A stretch of 64,000 nucleotides of DNA from positions 48,584,194 to 48,648,193 of the forward strand of contig CP136069.1 of assembly GCA_032622095.1 (NCBI GenBank), written 5' to 3'. This document shows positions 1 through 10,905 of this stretch, one piece after another. Numbering within the stretch: position 1 is the stretch's first letter; each line of letters begins with the position of its first letter. The notes under the pieces are model-generated. The model saw only the letters and a list, made by a program, of their open reading frames with translations. It had not been told where the DNA came from and made no database searches. A program made the position numbers and the translations under genes. The DNA is from Siphonodentalium dalli (lineage: Eukaryota; Mollusca; Scaphopoda; Gadilida; Siphonodentaliidae).

Positions 1-815
1 TGGCGCGTTCGTGAACGGTGGGTTACATGTATCATGGTTCATGTGCCTAGGCATTCGACGGATCGGACACTGTGACATCATGTTCGATACGATTGGTTGA
101 GACTACATGCACGTGAATTATCCTGAGTACGCGTCGTTGCTACATTCTTGTCCATTGCAAGAGTTTTATGACGGGAGCTGCGCTGGTGCAGCATTAACGA
201 TCATGTGCCAGTGCTTTATCTTATATATGCGAGTCTTCCATATGCATAAAGGGTCTTACGCCCTTCATTGTGCATTGTGTGAAGAAATATAGCAACTGTG
301 CTAATGATATTTGGATGTTATAAGATCCGAACTAGGACTCATTATGTTGTCCAAATAGTTATATTATAATGTATTCAAAATTAGATTGATGTGAGCAATC
401 GATTTCAAACAGCTGTGAATGATTTAAGAGGCAATTGTCAAAAATAATACATTTCCCTAATTTGGGTCGCCATTTTGCCGGCCATCAGTGTTCAAGGTGG
501 CCAGTTGTGTTCCCATCAAAGGGAAGCCTGATGTAATGGTATACAACACTTTGGAGGGATATTCAATGTTTTATTTGATATTCACTGACACCGTTGATCA
601 AACTAACTCAGTCGCGACCCCCATATGTTTTTATGCCTGAGATACCTTGTTGCAGCATATTGTCTATTTTCGTTTTAATCGTTTGGACATATTGCGCCAG
701 TTCTAATGTTGGATGAAAGACCGCGCACGTAGAGACCGCCGACCCCGGTAAGCAACTGACATACTTGACCAGCTACACGAATCAGATTATACCCTCCCTT
801 TGTGTGGAACACGAC
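1..815. other. Non-genic region, no supported gene
   Basis: Both strands show only short frames with no recognisable domain. The one structure seen is a degenerate piece of the palindromic TTAA element family near 205-262. Around 466-505 there is a fragment with GCCATTTTGCCGGCCA-like wording that resembles a dispersed repeat seen again near 30.3-30.7 kb. Confidence 0.5.
205..262. repeat. Degenerate half-hairpin of the TTAA palindromic element family
   Basis: GTGCCAGTGC..CTTATATATGCGAG matches, with mismatches, the hairpin arm GTGCCAATGCATTCTC..TATATATGCGAG that is intact at 13.5, 57.6 and 60.8 kb. Only one arm is recognisable, so this is an old, truncated copy. Confidence 0.4.
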
Positions 816-962
816 TTAGCACTCATCGGAATTAGAACCTAATTCACCATCGTTGGACGGCCTACATATACCGCCGTAATGTGGGAATGTGATTTGGGGG
901 GCTAACCCCGGGATGGTCGAATAGACCGAGAGGTCTATTCCGTCACCCCTCATTTTTTGAGC

Positions 963-968
963 TTTATT
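963..968 (-). terminator. Polyadenylation signal AATAAA for the 1005-1706 ORF
   Basis: TTTATT on the plus strand reads AATAAA on the minus strand. It lies 37 bases past the stop of the 233-codon ORF, the spacing expected of a eukaryotic 3' end. Confidence 0.4.
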
Positions 969-1004
969 ATTTAAACATAAAAAAAGAAAGAAAAAAAAGA
1001 GCAT

Positions 1005-1706
1005 TTATATAACATCAAAATTATCTCTTATTGTGTTTCTTTTTTTTTGGTGGCTTTTCTTCTGAGGATGGAGTAGTTGTTGATTTGCTGTTGGCGTCGG
1101 CTCTCCGATGCGCTCTGGTAATCTCTTCTTTAGCTTCGGCGAATTGTTTTGCCGCAGCAGTGCTCTCTCTTTGGCTTTTTCCTCCTCAGAAGTCAGAGTG
1201 GAGATGGCGCTGTTGTTGTTGTTGGTACTGCTGGTCTCATTGGTCTCGGTGGAGGTAGAAGACTCCGGGCAGTTGAACTCCGGAGCTGGCTGGATCTCGT
1301 CAGTCAGCACTCCAGCGGGGGAGGGGTGGTCTGTGCGTCTCTCAGACCTCTCCCGAGCTGGGCTACCGGTAGCATCTTCGGTGGTGCACAGGCGACCAAC
1401 AGTCTTCGCGGCCGAGTGGGAGGGGGCAGCCGGCCGATCAACGGCTACCCTCTTCTGTCTCCACTCAGCCATCCGAGCTGCGTCCCTGCGTCGACGTGAA
1501 GGGGTCTTCTTCCTCCTCGTCCCTGCTCCGGTGGATACATTCCTGCCGACGGTCTTGAGCTCCTGGTGGTGTCCAGCTGCTGAAGTCCTGTACTCCACGG
1601 ATAGAGTTACGAAGCCCCCCTTAGCCTGGTGAAGATTCCAGCTAAGGGTATCCACTACGCATAGTCTACCCAAGGCCGCTAACAAAGAGCAGGGGATTAA
1701 TTCCAT
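1005..1706 (-). CDS. Hypothetical basic, low-complexity protein (233 aa), possibly element-encoded
   Basis: The ORF is intact, with ATG at 1706 and stop at 1005. It is distinctly GC-rich against its AT-rich surroundings, which supports coding. Residues 1-60 are mixed hydrophobic/polar with a beta-like stretch (GGFVTLSVEYR). Residues about 64-90 are strongly basic (RRKKTPSRRRRDAARMAEWR). The rest is Ser/Thr/Asn/Glu-rich and ends in a lysine-rich tail, suggesting disorder and nucleic-acid binding. From memory, basic KxPSxxRRDxxR stretches occur in uncharacterised, often transposon-linked proteins of molluscs and cnidarians; this was not checked. A TATA-like run lies about 195 bp upstream and AATAAA lies 37 bases downstream, so it could be a compact intronless transcription unit. 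No catalytic domain is visible. It may be a gag/ORF1-type remnant or a host gene; its function is unknown. Confidence 0.4.
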   Translation of the reverse strand: MELIPCSLLAALGRLCVVDTLSWNLHQAKGGFVTLSVEYRTSAAGHHQELKTVGRNVSTGAGTRRKKTPSRRRRDAARMAEWRQKRVAVDRPAAPSHSAAKTVGRLCTTEDATGSPARERSERRTDHPSPAGVLTDEIQPAPEFNCPESSTSTETNETSSTNNNNSAISTLTSEEEKAKERALLRQNNSPKLKKRLPERIGEPTPTANQQLLHPQKKSHQKKRNTIRDNFDVI

Positions 1707-1900
1707 AATCCCCTACCAAGTCAGTAAACAACTCACAGCACACCTGTCGCTCGGGCGGTTGTCCCCAAAGGGAAGACCACACGAATCACAAGCGACAGAC
1801 CGATCAATTGGAACAGCGACAGGACATATTATAAATAACACATCCTGCCCGCTCAACAAATGATCGGGGAATGATGACCGCCGTAATGCGCCCTGTCGCC

Positions 1901-1912
1901 TATATATATATA
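1901..1912 (-). promoter_or_regulatory. TATA-like run upstream of the 1005-1706 ORF
   Basis: A (TA)6 run lies about 195 bp upstream of the ORF start on the minus strand. Between it and the ATG, CTGTCGC and its complement recur (near 1744, 1790, 1813 and 1892), which could form hairpins. TA runs are common in this genome, so promoter function is only a suggestion. Confidence 0.25.
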
Positions 1913-2439
1913 GATCACCTCCCCTGATTCAGGAGCGTGGTATTAATGTAATTAGGAGTTCGAACACGGTGTATGAATTTTAGCATGCAATAGTTTTCTA
2001 GCCATCTGAAGGAAGAAATTACGATATGATTTACACGAATGTTTCCAAGGTTTAGAAAGCAATACCCGAACCCTCTTACAAAGCAATGGACACACTTGCG
2101 TCACATCGAGTCGACCACGCCCTCACCGCACGTGTTTATAATGGGGGCACTCTCAACTCCAGTTGTCGGGTTTTCCAGTCAGCTGTTCTTTTCTTTAAAC
2201 ATACATGTATGTTATTTGTAATAATACAAAGTGGATTGGGCCAAAAGTTACATAACTCAATGAGCCCCTTTCCGGTATACATTGTTACAAAATTACATAT
2301 TTGACAACGTGGCACAATAAATAACATATTTACAGCTGTGTGGAATGTGAGAGAATGGTGACGGATGATTTGTAGCGGATCGTACAATTGATATATACAA
2401 TCAACTTCCCTATGTATATACCAAATATAGCGCTGATCC

Positions 2440-2500
2440 CCCCCCCCACATACTATCCTCAATCTGACGACCCTTTGATCTACCCCCCCCCCCCCACATA
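2440..2500. repeat. Two poly-C tracts in direct CCCCCACATA context
   Basis: Runs of 8-14 C, each followed by CACATA, lie about 45 bp apart. They create spurious Gly-rich frames on the minus strand. These are simple-sequence DNA. Confidence 0.6.
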
Positions 2501-3059
2501 GTCGCACTCGACATTCCGCTATTGATAAGTTTAACATAATTTGTATAAACCTTAATGAGTATATACGCACGCATGTGCAATATCAATATGAATATGATTA
2601 TGTCCACATCTATATATATCTCTGTTATGTCAACATGTACAACGATTTGAGATTAATTAAATTCTAACTAAATTCTGATTCTAGGAAAGGATGATGTAAG
2701 ATGGTGGGAGGTGCTCAGGTGCCAACGTCGATTGTGAAAAACAGTGTTAAGTGAAAATCTCCCCCATTCCAAGGAACCCCTATAAGTACGAACACAGACA
2801 TGTCTGGACACAGACACGCTCATGTCTGGACACAGACACGCTCTTTATCAACGACACTGCGGATACGAACGCTCTTTAACTATCACGCAATTAACCCATC
2901 ATTCCCATTGCGGTGGCGGGGGAATGGAGAAGGAGTGCTCTGACGTTCTCAGAAGCGATGCGATGACACTTCATCTGTGATGTTACCCTTAGGTAGGACC
3001 TTTGGGCTCAATCCGTCCGGCAGTTTTCCCGGCCATAGCTAACGGACAAACAGACATAA

Positions 3060-4190
3060 ATCCCAAAAATATATATTAGACTAGCCGATGAGCCCGACGT
3101 TGTCCGGGCTATTCAAAAAACAAATTTCAAGTCGATAGCTCCACCCGTTTCCGAGATCTGGTCTACGCATGCGCGAAGCTGGCGTAGCACGGGCTCGGCG
3201 ACACGATAAAATTCGTATCCGGGGCAAGATACATTCACATAGCAAAGTTCAAGTCGATAGCTCCACCCGTTTCCGAGAACCCGATGAAAAATTACCCTGT
3301 TCCTAGGACATATATGACACAACAACCCATTCTGCCTTTTTAATCGAGATAATTGCATTCCGCGTTTCGTTTTGCATCCGTATTTTACGCATGGGTAGCC
3401 GTTTAGCAGCTTCGATTGTAATAAAGAGCGTTAATTCCTTAACACCTCCGAATATGGTCAATATAAAGATCGTTGATGCCTTAACCCGCGAAGTGGCGTT
3501 TGCTGTGATTTTAATGATTGGGAGTGGTTAATCGGTGCTCAGAGCTTGTGCAAAATGCGACGCCGACGATCCCCGTGGGTTTTTACACTTATATACGAAA
3601 TTTGGTCTCGATCGGTCAACCCGTTTACGATTCTATAAAGGACATACAGACAGACAGAGGTCTTCAAAATATATATGAGATTAGCCGATGAGCCCGACGT
3701 TGTCCGGGCTATTCAAAAACCAAATTTCAAGTCGATAGCTCCACCCGTTTCCGAGATATGGTCTGCGCATGCGCGAAGCTGGCGGCGCACGGGCTCGGCG
3801 ACCCGATAAAATTCGTATCCGGTGCAAGATACATTCACATTGCAAATTTCAAGTCGATAACTCCACCCGTTTCCGAGATCTGGTCTGCTCATGTGCGAAG
3901 TTGGCGTCGCACGGGCTCGGCGACCCGATAAAATTCGATTCCGGGGCAAGGTACATTCACATAGCAAATTTCAAGTCGATAGCTCCACCCGTTTCCGAGA
4001 TCTCGTCTGCGCATGCGCGAAGCGGGCGCCGCACGGGCTCGCCAATACGACAACGTCGACCGCCTGGTCAAACTACACACACGTACCAAGTTTCGTCCCG
4101 ATCGGTCGAGAATCGTAGATTTGTATAAATGACAGACAAACAGACAAACAGACAGACAGACAGACAGAGGTCTTCAAAATATATATGAGA
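3060..4190. repeat. 122-bp degenerate repeats in two blocks with (CAGA)n tails
   Basis: The wording GTCGATAGCTCCACCCGTTT recurs at 3131, 3253, 3731, 3853 and 3975; each neighbouring pair within a block is exactly 122 bp apart. Both blocks are preceded by GCCGATGAGCCCGACGTTG (near 3080 and 3680), so a roughly 600-bp segment was duplicated. The segments end in AAATTTGGTCTCGATCGGTC-like and CAGACAGACAGA tails, the style of 3' ends of invertebrate retroposons. Frames that stay open through the units are by-products of the period and are not annotated. Confidence 0.6.
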
Positions 4191-4486
4191 TTTGTGGAGG
4201 CACGGACTCAGTATGAGTTTACATTGCTTGAAATGTGCTTGCTGCAGTGAGCGTGAACGAAGTCTAATTTATTAACTGGAAGGCTATGTAACGAATGGAA
4301 TGGCAAATTTAGATGACCCTTAACGCAGAGCCCGAGTTTCGCCCACGTCGGTAACCCGTGCCAACCTCGTCTAGCCCAGACTGTGATGATCTAGTCTAGA
4401 TATGAATATATAGGCATACTAAGAGTATGCTCACATTGATACATTTTAACACAGTATAGTAATATATGGTCGAAATATATACTTAC

Positions 4487-4553
4487 GACCAGCGAAACCT
4501 GGGTCGCCCCAAAATCCCGGTGCGCCTGGGATTCCCATACATGGTGGGCCACT
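4487..4553 (-). CDS. Middle exon of a minus-strand small secreted-peptide gene (paralog A)
   Basis: On the minus strand TTTTGCAG precedes the exon and GTAAGTATAT follows it, a strong acceptor and donor. It encodes 22 codons plus one base: it opens with SGPPCMGIPGAPGF and continues with W, two Asp and more Gly/Pro. It enters in phase 0 and leaves in phase 1 with a single C, exactly like the corresponding exon of the plus-strand paralog at 22833. The preceding exon is at 7316-7387; the intron is about 2.76 kb and contains three inverted-repeat elements. Its cysteine pairs with the one at the end of the preceding exon in a C-x5-C arrangement. The next exon, expected below 4487, was not identified. 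Confidence 0.65.
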
Positions 4554-4948
4554 CTGCAAAATATTGGGACGAAATACAATCATACTGAATCCTATGAAAA
4601 CAGCATATATTTACATACCAAGCGTTGTCATCACTAAATCAAGCATTCTGATTGGTCGGCGCCCACGTGGCGAGTTGCAGTTATTTCTAGGTGAATGCGC
4701 ACCAGCTAATAACTCCAAGCTCATAACAACATCGATATGTCATTTGGGTTTGGAAAGACGAACGCGTAATGTTTTGGGCGCATTTGGATTCGCGCAGGAT
4801 TGACTTAATAAATCATCGGGTTTCAATTGTTCCTGTTAACTTTTGCCAAGGGTGCTATGTGTTAATTTGGGCTGGTTTTGTCACGATACACTTTTCGATT
4901 TAAATACATTTACAAAAGTGGCTTTTTCGCTAAATTTATATAAATATA

Positions 4949-5083
4949 AGGATTAATTGTCATGTGGACTGTTTTTATGGAGATGTAACCGTGAGGTAAG
5001 TGGTCATAACTTGTATGACCAAGTTATGACCACTTACCGCACGGTTACATCTCCATAAAAACAGTCCACATGACAGTTAATCC
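4949..5083. mobile_element. Near-perfect hairpin element (about 135 bp) in the paralog A intron
   Basis: The arms GATTAATTGTCATGTGGACT... and the complementary ...AGTCCACATGACAGTTAATC fold on a centre near 5016. The full arm of about 63 bp is almost perfectly paired. This has the form of a foldback miniature element. No target duplication was defined. Confidence 0.65.
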
Positions 5084-5278
5084 TGATATACCCCGATGCA
5101 CGTATTAATACCTTGTATGCTGTTAAGGCCACTTGGTGGTTTGAGCTCTAAAACTTACGCACTGTTTTGTCTTGTTTTAATCATCAAAATTATATAGTAC
5201 CATTAACGTTAACCACCAGTAGCAGTTTAGAACAGCGACACAATCGTGCATGAAATGACCGCAACATATGTATGTAAT

Positions 5279-5735
5279 CACCCCTGATCAAGTGGTCCTG
5301 CTAATATGCTATGATGGTGTTAGGGCAAACTGATGCTATCAACAAAAAGTATCGTTATATTTTTTGAATTTGTCTTGTTCGCTGTGTTCCGATAATCTGA
5401 GCATATCCGGGAAAAAGCCATTATGAGTATCAAACATTCAAAAACATATTTATTGCGAAATATTGGTTGTGTTAGTTATTGAAATTCGACTATAATCAAG
5501 ATTGTTATTCACGTCGTTTTAGAAACACCAGCGCAACTATTATTATATATATTTTAAAACTATATATGTTCTTGATGTCTCATACGCACACTGGTTTTTC
5601 TCATATCGCTCGGATTAGCCTATCACAGCGAATATGACAACTTTATAAAAAATAACAGTACTTACCCGCATCATAGAAATTCAGCAGGACCACCAGCATC
5701 ATAGCATATTAGCAGGACCACTTGACCAGGGGTGA
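5279..5735. mobile_element. Terminal-inverted-repeat element, 457 bp
   Basis: TCACCCCTGATCAAGTGGTC at the left end is matched by its complement, with one mismatch, at the right end; the match continues through CTGCTAATATGCTATGATG. The interior is AT-rich with no ORF. It is a non-autonomous DNA element inside the paralog A intron. Its family is undetermined because no clear target duplication is visible. Confidence 0.6.
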
Positions 5736-5870
5736 CCAAATGTGGCGTGCATACGTTGTATGGAAAATATGCTGCGAGCTGTTCATAATAGTTAATTTGA
5801 AGTGAATGTGAACAAATGTAAAAATGCAGTGTGTATGTGTGTAATGCTAGTTTCTATTTCTATTTTACAG

Positions 5871-6560
5871 GCAATGGCTGCGGACACACGTACCACAGTA
5901 GCGATGGCATAGTAGGTGTGACCATTTATTATGGTGGAGTTTGGTGACAATTGGTTGTCATAATTAATATGCCATAGCAAGCCATGTCGCCCTCTGAAAA
6001 TTCGCTCAATGAGTCTACCAAGCTCTACCAGCGACGGTCGATCTCTCAAGGATTTATCTACCTGAATATCTTGTCAATGTTGATCTTTACTCAACACGCA
6101 GTGTTACATTTCGCATGCTAACACACAAGTACACTTGATAACTTAATGAATAACCCATCTCAACAGCCACGGTTGTTCTTACTAATGAAATTAATATAAG
6201 TAGATAAACATGCATGCATTGAGATCATATACAAAAAACGTACCACAATAATGATATATATGTGAGTCAATGAGGAATTGCCACCAGTCCACGGTCAAAC
6301 ACAATTCTGGACGATCTATCGTGCAATTATATATATCGTCGTGAATACAATTTAGCAAAACGTAATGAGTAGAGATCAACCTTGGTGAAAAGCAATGGTT
6401 AATTGGTCCAGTCGACTCATTGTGCGGAAAATCAGCGGGCGACATGGATAGCTATGGCACAGAATTATGACGGACCAGTTGTCACCAAACTCCACCATAA
6501 TAAATTTACACACCTACTATGCCATCGGTACTGTGATACGTGTGTCCGCAGCCAATGTCC
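5871..6560. mobile_element. Inverted-repeat element with about 155-bp arms
   Basis: The left arm, beginning GGCAATGGCTGCGGACACAC, is repeated in inverse at 6405-6560 with scattered mismatches, through the segment containing TTATGGTGGAGTTTGGTGAC. The arms surround a loop of about 380 bp with no ORF. It is probably a non-autonomous DNA transposon or foldback element. Confidence 0.55.
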
Positions 6561-6989
6561 AATTCATAGTTGTCCTATTATTTACCATTGTTTAAATGTT
6601 ATCGTGCCAACTTTAAAAATGTTCCTCTATTTTCAGATCAATATCATACCTCAACTACCACGATTGTGCGATTGAGTGACATGGACAACGCTGTCTATTA
6701 TATGGATTAAGCTGATTTTAAAGATGTATAGCATTGGCATATATTACGTTTCTCGTAAACATCACGTAGATGTGGATATACATGTTTCCACAAAAGTTTT
6801 ATTTCGAATATAACTCACGCGTAAAGCGTGGAGGTTCTTTACAAGAAGCGACCATTGAGTGAGCAATACCTCATTTGAAAGTCGATATCAGACCAACACA
6901 ACCTCATACTGGTGTGCTCCGATGTAATTATTTCCTGGTATATGAGACGCACATACTGTTGGTGTATGGTGTCATATCATCATGTCATC

Positions 6990-7131
6990 ACCATCGTCAT
7001 CATCATCGTCATCATCATCATCATCACCACCATCATCATCATCATCATCATTATCATCATCATCATAACCACCGTCATCGTGGCCACCATTATCATAGTC
7101 ACCGTCACCATTATCGTCACCATCACAATGT
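6990..7131. repeat. CAT/CAC trinucleotide microsatellite
   Basis: About 140 bp is built of CAT, CAC and CGT triplets. It gives a histidine-rich frame on the plus strand and isoleucine-rich frames elsewhere. No start context or splice support was found, so it is treated as simple sequence. Confidence 0.75.
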
Positions 7132-7315
7132 TTACAAACCTTCTATAGTTAATCGGTTATGTGCGTCGAGATAATGTTCCCAAATTATATACACATGCAC
7201 GTTGGCTCCCATCCATTTTATACTGAGTATTCAACAACATACAACAAAAAGTAACCTTCGTTTTATCTGAATGAGCATTCAAATGTCTAACCAATGTACA
7301 TGTATGTGTACTCAC

Positions 7316-7387
7316 CGGGCAAAAGCCAATGCCAAATCCACCGCCAAATCCGCTCATAGTCAATGGCAGAAGACACACAAGCGCCAC
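7316..7387 (-). CDS. Signal-peptide exon of a minus-strand small secreted-peptide gene (paralog A)
   Basis: The exon has 24 codons. VALVCLLPLTMSG is a hydrophobic signal core ending in a small-residue cleavage-like site, followed by alternating Gly with Phe/Ile and a terminal Cys-Pro. The donor CCG|GTGAGT is strong and leaves in phase 0. On the 5' side the sequence is ATTTTTCAAG|GTGGCG, and no in-frame ATG precedes it before a TAG. The exon therefore probably begins at an AAG acceptor, with the initiator Met in an unlocated upstream exon; otherwise this copy has lost its start. It aligns with 19017-19091 of the plus-strand paralog (VTLLCLAPLTVSG then Gly-Met alternation and Cys-Pro). The product is inferred to be a short secreted Gly-rich peptide; its function is unknown. 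Confidence 0.6.
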
Positions 7388-10209
7388 CTTGAAAAATGTA
7401 TACTATTTTACTTCTACATGTATGTCTGTAACATGTTTGCGCTAGCATTAACTGTAAATATTTAGAACACTTACTACATAAACAAATATAGCATGTATAT
7501 AGTGCATATGTTAAATACAACCAGGGTTCGCGCAGCCACATGTGAAAATGCCAAAATATTTTACATTTGGACAAATAATTAACATTGGGTAAAAACAATT
7601 GACATTTGGCACAAACAAAAAACAATTTTCATTTGGTAAGAGGTTCACGATTATATAGCGATTGGTATTCCATCTTAGTAACACGTGGGATATTTAACAA
7701 TGACTATCATGATGTAAACGGAAGAGGGAAATGGAGCCATCCAGCTAGCCGCTACTAAATATAACTCATTTTGGAATTATTATATTGGCTAAATAATGGA
7801 GATATTTATAAGTTTAAAAAAAAACACAAAGCACTTTTTTAAAAATAGAATTGTTTAAAGAGATGTGTTTTAAAGAAATGTGTTTTTAAAGTGTGTTTAT
7901 TAAATCGTGTGCCTAATGGGGGATTTGACCGAAGACACATTACGTATTTTATGTTTATGGATCGCTACAACATTATACATAACGAATACCTTAGGCCAGA
8001 AACTGATATCATTTCGACTGCTATAATTTTAAACCTTAAATATTTCGACTACAGACCAAAGTAATTACCATTTTGTACGATTAAGAAACAGTGTCATTTC
8101 ACTATGACGCGAAATATCTGTTGCCAATAAGTGTCCGCTAATTGATAGGAAATCGCTCACTTCAGACTTGAAGATAACTCCCCTTCTAACCTAGACTAAT
8201 TTGGGCATGGAACACGATGAGCGTTGATTGTTAGCCTATTTCGTGATTTGGCTAAAAATAAAGAGCTGTTGGGTTAACATTTGATACATCTATGTGACTT
8301 CGTGTGTCTATAACTCAACACCGGCATTTAATATAAGATATATTATACAATCAACTAATTCAGTTACCATATACATGTAGGCGACAGTGTTAGGGTTAAG
8401 CTATGCCCACGATACATTGAGTAACTGACTCTAGTCTGAAACAGTGTATAAGGATATAAGTTGTCATAAATGAAATGGTGCCAAACCATACTTATTCCTG
8501 TAAATAAATTGGAATTTCCACAACTACCTCATTTTTGCCCCTCCAAGTCAGTGATATGGTGTCACAGAACATCTGTGGAGCCCGAGTTACATCATGTGTG
8601 ATTTGTGTTGGTGGTATTCCACTATGTGGCTTGATTTACAACAATAATTATCGAAGTTCGATATCTAACAACATACACGACTATTGACATCAAACATCGC
8701 GGCGTTAGTAGTCCCCCACTATGAGGTTGTTCTGAAATACTTATTTGATCCGAAAGAATTTTGACAACAACATGGACAATACAACAATGTCAGTATAAAT
8801 GGGATATAGAACATTAAGTTGATGAAGGTCGTTGGATTTTAAAATTCGTAGGTTGATCTCAAAACGTAGGAACATAACATGAACTTACCAACAGGAACTC
8901 ATTACTGATGAACATATTTGCTGCCCGAATTAGCCCATGTGTGAGGTTTTTTTTCGTGGTGGTTGCCATATATTTACCATTTTCTCCCGGAAATGATTGA
9001 TCAGGCTTGTCTCCATTCTGTGACGATGCGAGTACAAGGCTCTACCATTGGCTGAAGTAATAATTAACTCATACACTCTGAAAGTATCCTGACAGATCGA
9101 TCTGTCTCTTGGTTGGTTCTTGATCAAGTACGTTGCCTTGTTTATAATGCGGATGTTAGTTCATAGCGTGAACTGAGTATTAATGATGTATTAATCGAGG
9201 GTTGTTACCTAACGACCCAGGTTCGAAATACGATTGTTGGTAAGTGGTTTGTATTGTTTCTGATGGAAATAAGTCCATAGTGAACTTATTTCAAAAATAC
9301 AAATAAACCCATATCGGCATCATTTGAAACTGAATTACGCTCTATACGAACATAAAACACGGGTTTAAAACATCTTTCTTTATATTTTTTTCTTCACAAT
9401 AATGGAACGATTGACAATTTAACAGATGTTAACGGAAATCCAGTGAATCAGACAACTATGCTACTTGATTTATACATTAGTCGTATATGAAAAACAGTTT
9501 TTTTCAGTATATATGATAAGGCTGCCAAAAAAACTAAAATATGCAATGTAACAATTTAATTTCTCTCAGACAGTCATGATGTCAGATAGTAGACTGAGCG
9601 CATACCCTGGTTGGGTTAATAGTCTAGATAATGCAGTGTGTTTTTAAAAATATTTCCTGTTAAACTCTCTATCGACCTACCATAAAAAAATTGGGTTTGT
9701 TTTTTAAACACAGTTTTGTACATAGGATGAACATATCTCTTACATTGTGAGGGTGACCATGTGTTGTTATTGTACTATATCATACATTAGTTATAGACAT
9801 TTCCCCCTTCAAATTGATAGTTTGAAATTGAGATATTTTTAAAATTCACGAATGGGGCACCTCCTTAAAATGTTCGAGATCTCACGGGGAACTTTATATA
9901 ATTGAAAAACATAACACTGGTATTATCACTCATAGTTAATACTTGTTCGTTAGTAATATTTCCACAGTGGGCGAAGACCCCAGAGATATCATGATGTATG
10001 ATACTTGTTTGAGCCGATTTCGCGAAAAACATTAATTGATTACTCTGGGGAAAATTGTATGATCGTAAAAGATTCAAGACGAAATCCATTCATACAAGTA
10101 AAAGCGACCAAAACCACGTGATTGTTTTTTAATTTGACGTCCACCTAATGTGAAATGCATTATAAATGCACATGTATTAACTTAAACATGTATCACCCGT
10201 TTAAATCTT
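7388..10209. other. Intergenic, no gene seen
   Basis: This is AT-rich DNA between the two divergent peptide genes. It holds a small AACAATT/CATTTGG direct-repeat patch at 7540-7640, and a segment near 9255-9360 resembling one at 14240-14340 (both include CCCATATCGG and GAATTACGCTCTA), which marks a dispersed repeat. No frame has recognisable protein features. Confidence 0.5.
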
Positions 10210-10221
10210 TCGATATTATAC

Positions 10222-10530
10222 GGGGGCCTCGGTGGCTCAATCGGTTAGGGGTACAACTCCAAGCCGTTTCGCCTTCCAGCGCTGGCGATAAGGGTTCAAA
10301 TCCACATGTTTCCATCGTGGACTTTGTAACTCGAAATCGTTATCTGGGAAAGTTGCCAGTTACTTGCCGATGGCCGGTGGTTTGCCGCACATGTCGACGA
10401 GTTTATCAGCCATTGAAATCACTGTTAGATTAGCCGTAAGTGTGCGGATTTCCTCCACCATTAAAACTGGCAATGTCGTGATATGGCCTTAGTGGCTAAA
10501 GCGACATAAAAACCCCAATCAATCAATCAA
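10222..10530 (+). mobile_element. tRNA-derived SINE with MESC-like tail, 309 bp, intact
   Basis: The head is tRNA-like: A box TGGCTCAATCGG near 10233 and B box GGTTCAAATCC near 10293, spaced as in a long-variable-arm (Leu/Ser type) tRNA. The 3' part contains ATTTCCTCCACCATTAAAACTGG and ends in (ATCA)n, wording like the conserved tail domain of molluscan Meta-SINEs (from memory). A perfect 12-bp target duplication TCGATATTATAC flanks it at 10210-10221 and 10531-10542, showing LINE-type integration. It depends on a LINE reverse transcriptase supplied in trans. A diverged, truncated relative lies at 62375-62580. Confidence 0.8.
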
Positions 10531-10804
10531 TCGATATTATACATTTCCCGTCAGATAACAAAACATATGGAATATGATCGCTACGGGAGTAGCCTGAGTA
10601 GATATTCGAGACATGATCTATCATTCGTCAGCGTTAACATTTATGCTCTATTGTATGGCTATATTGACCACAATCATTCGCAACACAATATAATGACAAC
10701 ATTATGAAAAAAAAACACTTGCCATATGGTCAAAGCAGTTCAAGTTTCACGAATATGGATGTCCATTGCTCATTAAAGCAACTTTATTATCGGATGTACT
10801 TGTA

Positions 10805-10905
10805 AGATAAGATAAGTTTATTTACAATTACATCCACCCGGGGCCGATGACTCAACACACATAACAATATATATATATACATACATGAAACAATGACTAT
10901 AAACA
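10805..10905 (-). mobile_element. Possible LINE 3' end fragment
   Basis: AAGATAAGATAAGTTTATTTACAATT followed by CACCCGGGGCC resembles the inverse of a LINE 3' untranslated end with a short-unit tail. No coding remnant accompanies it, so the assignment is weak. Confidence 0.25.

Noticed and set aside
2896-2938. Candidate last exon of the minus-strand peptide gene (phase fits, ends in a stop after Pro/Gln/Trp residues)
   Set aside because: The acceptor lacks a pyrimidine tract, the peptide has no Gly/Tyr/Met character like the paralog's last exon, and no AATAAA follows. It is a phase match by chance.
3769-4128. 119-codon Arg-rich frame over the 122-bp repeats
   Set aside because: The frame reflects repeat periodicity, and equivalent frames are open on the other strand.
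6875-7174. Histidine-rich 99-codon frame
   Set aside because: It is entirely explained by the CAT/CAC microsatellite.
10222-10310. A tRNA gene
   Set aside because: A and B boxes are present, but the sequence continues into a SINE body with a repeated tail and target duplication. The acceptor stem does not close.
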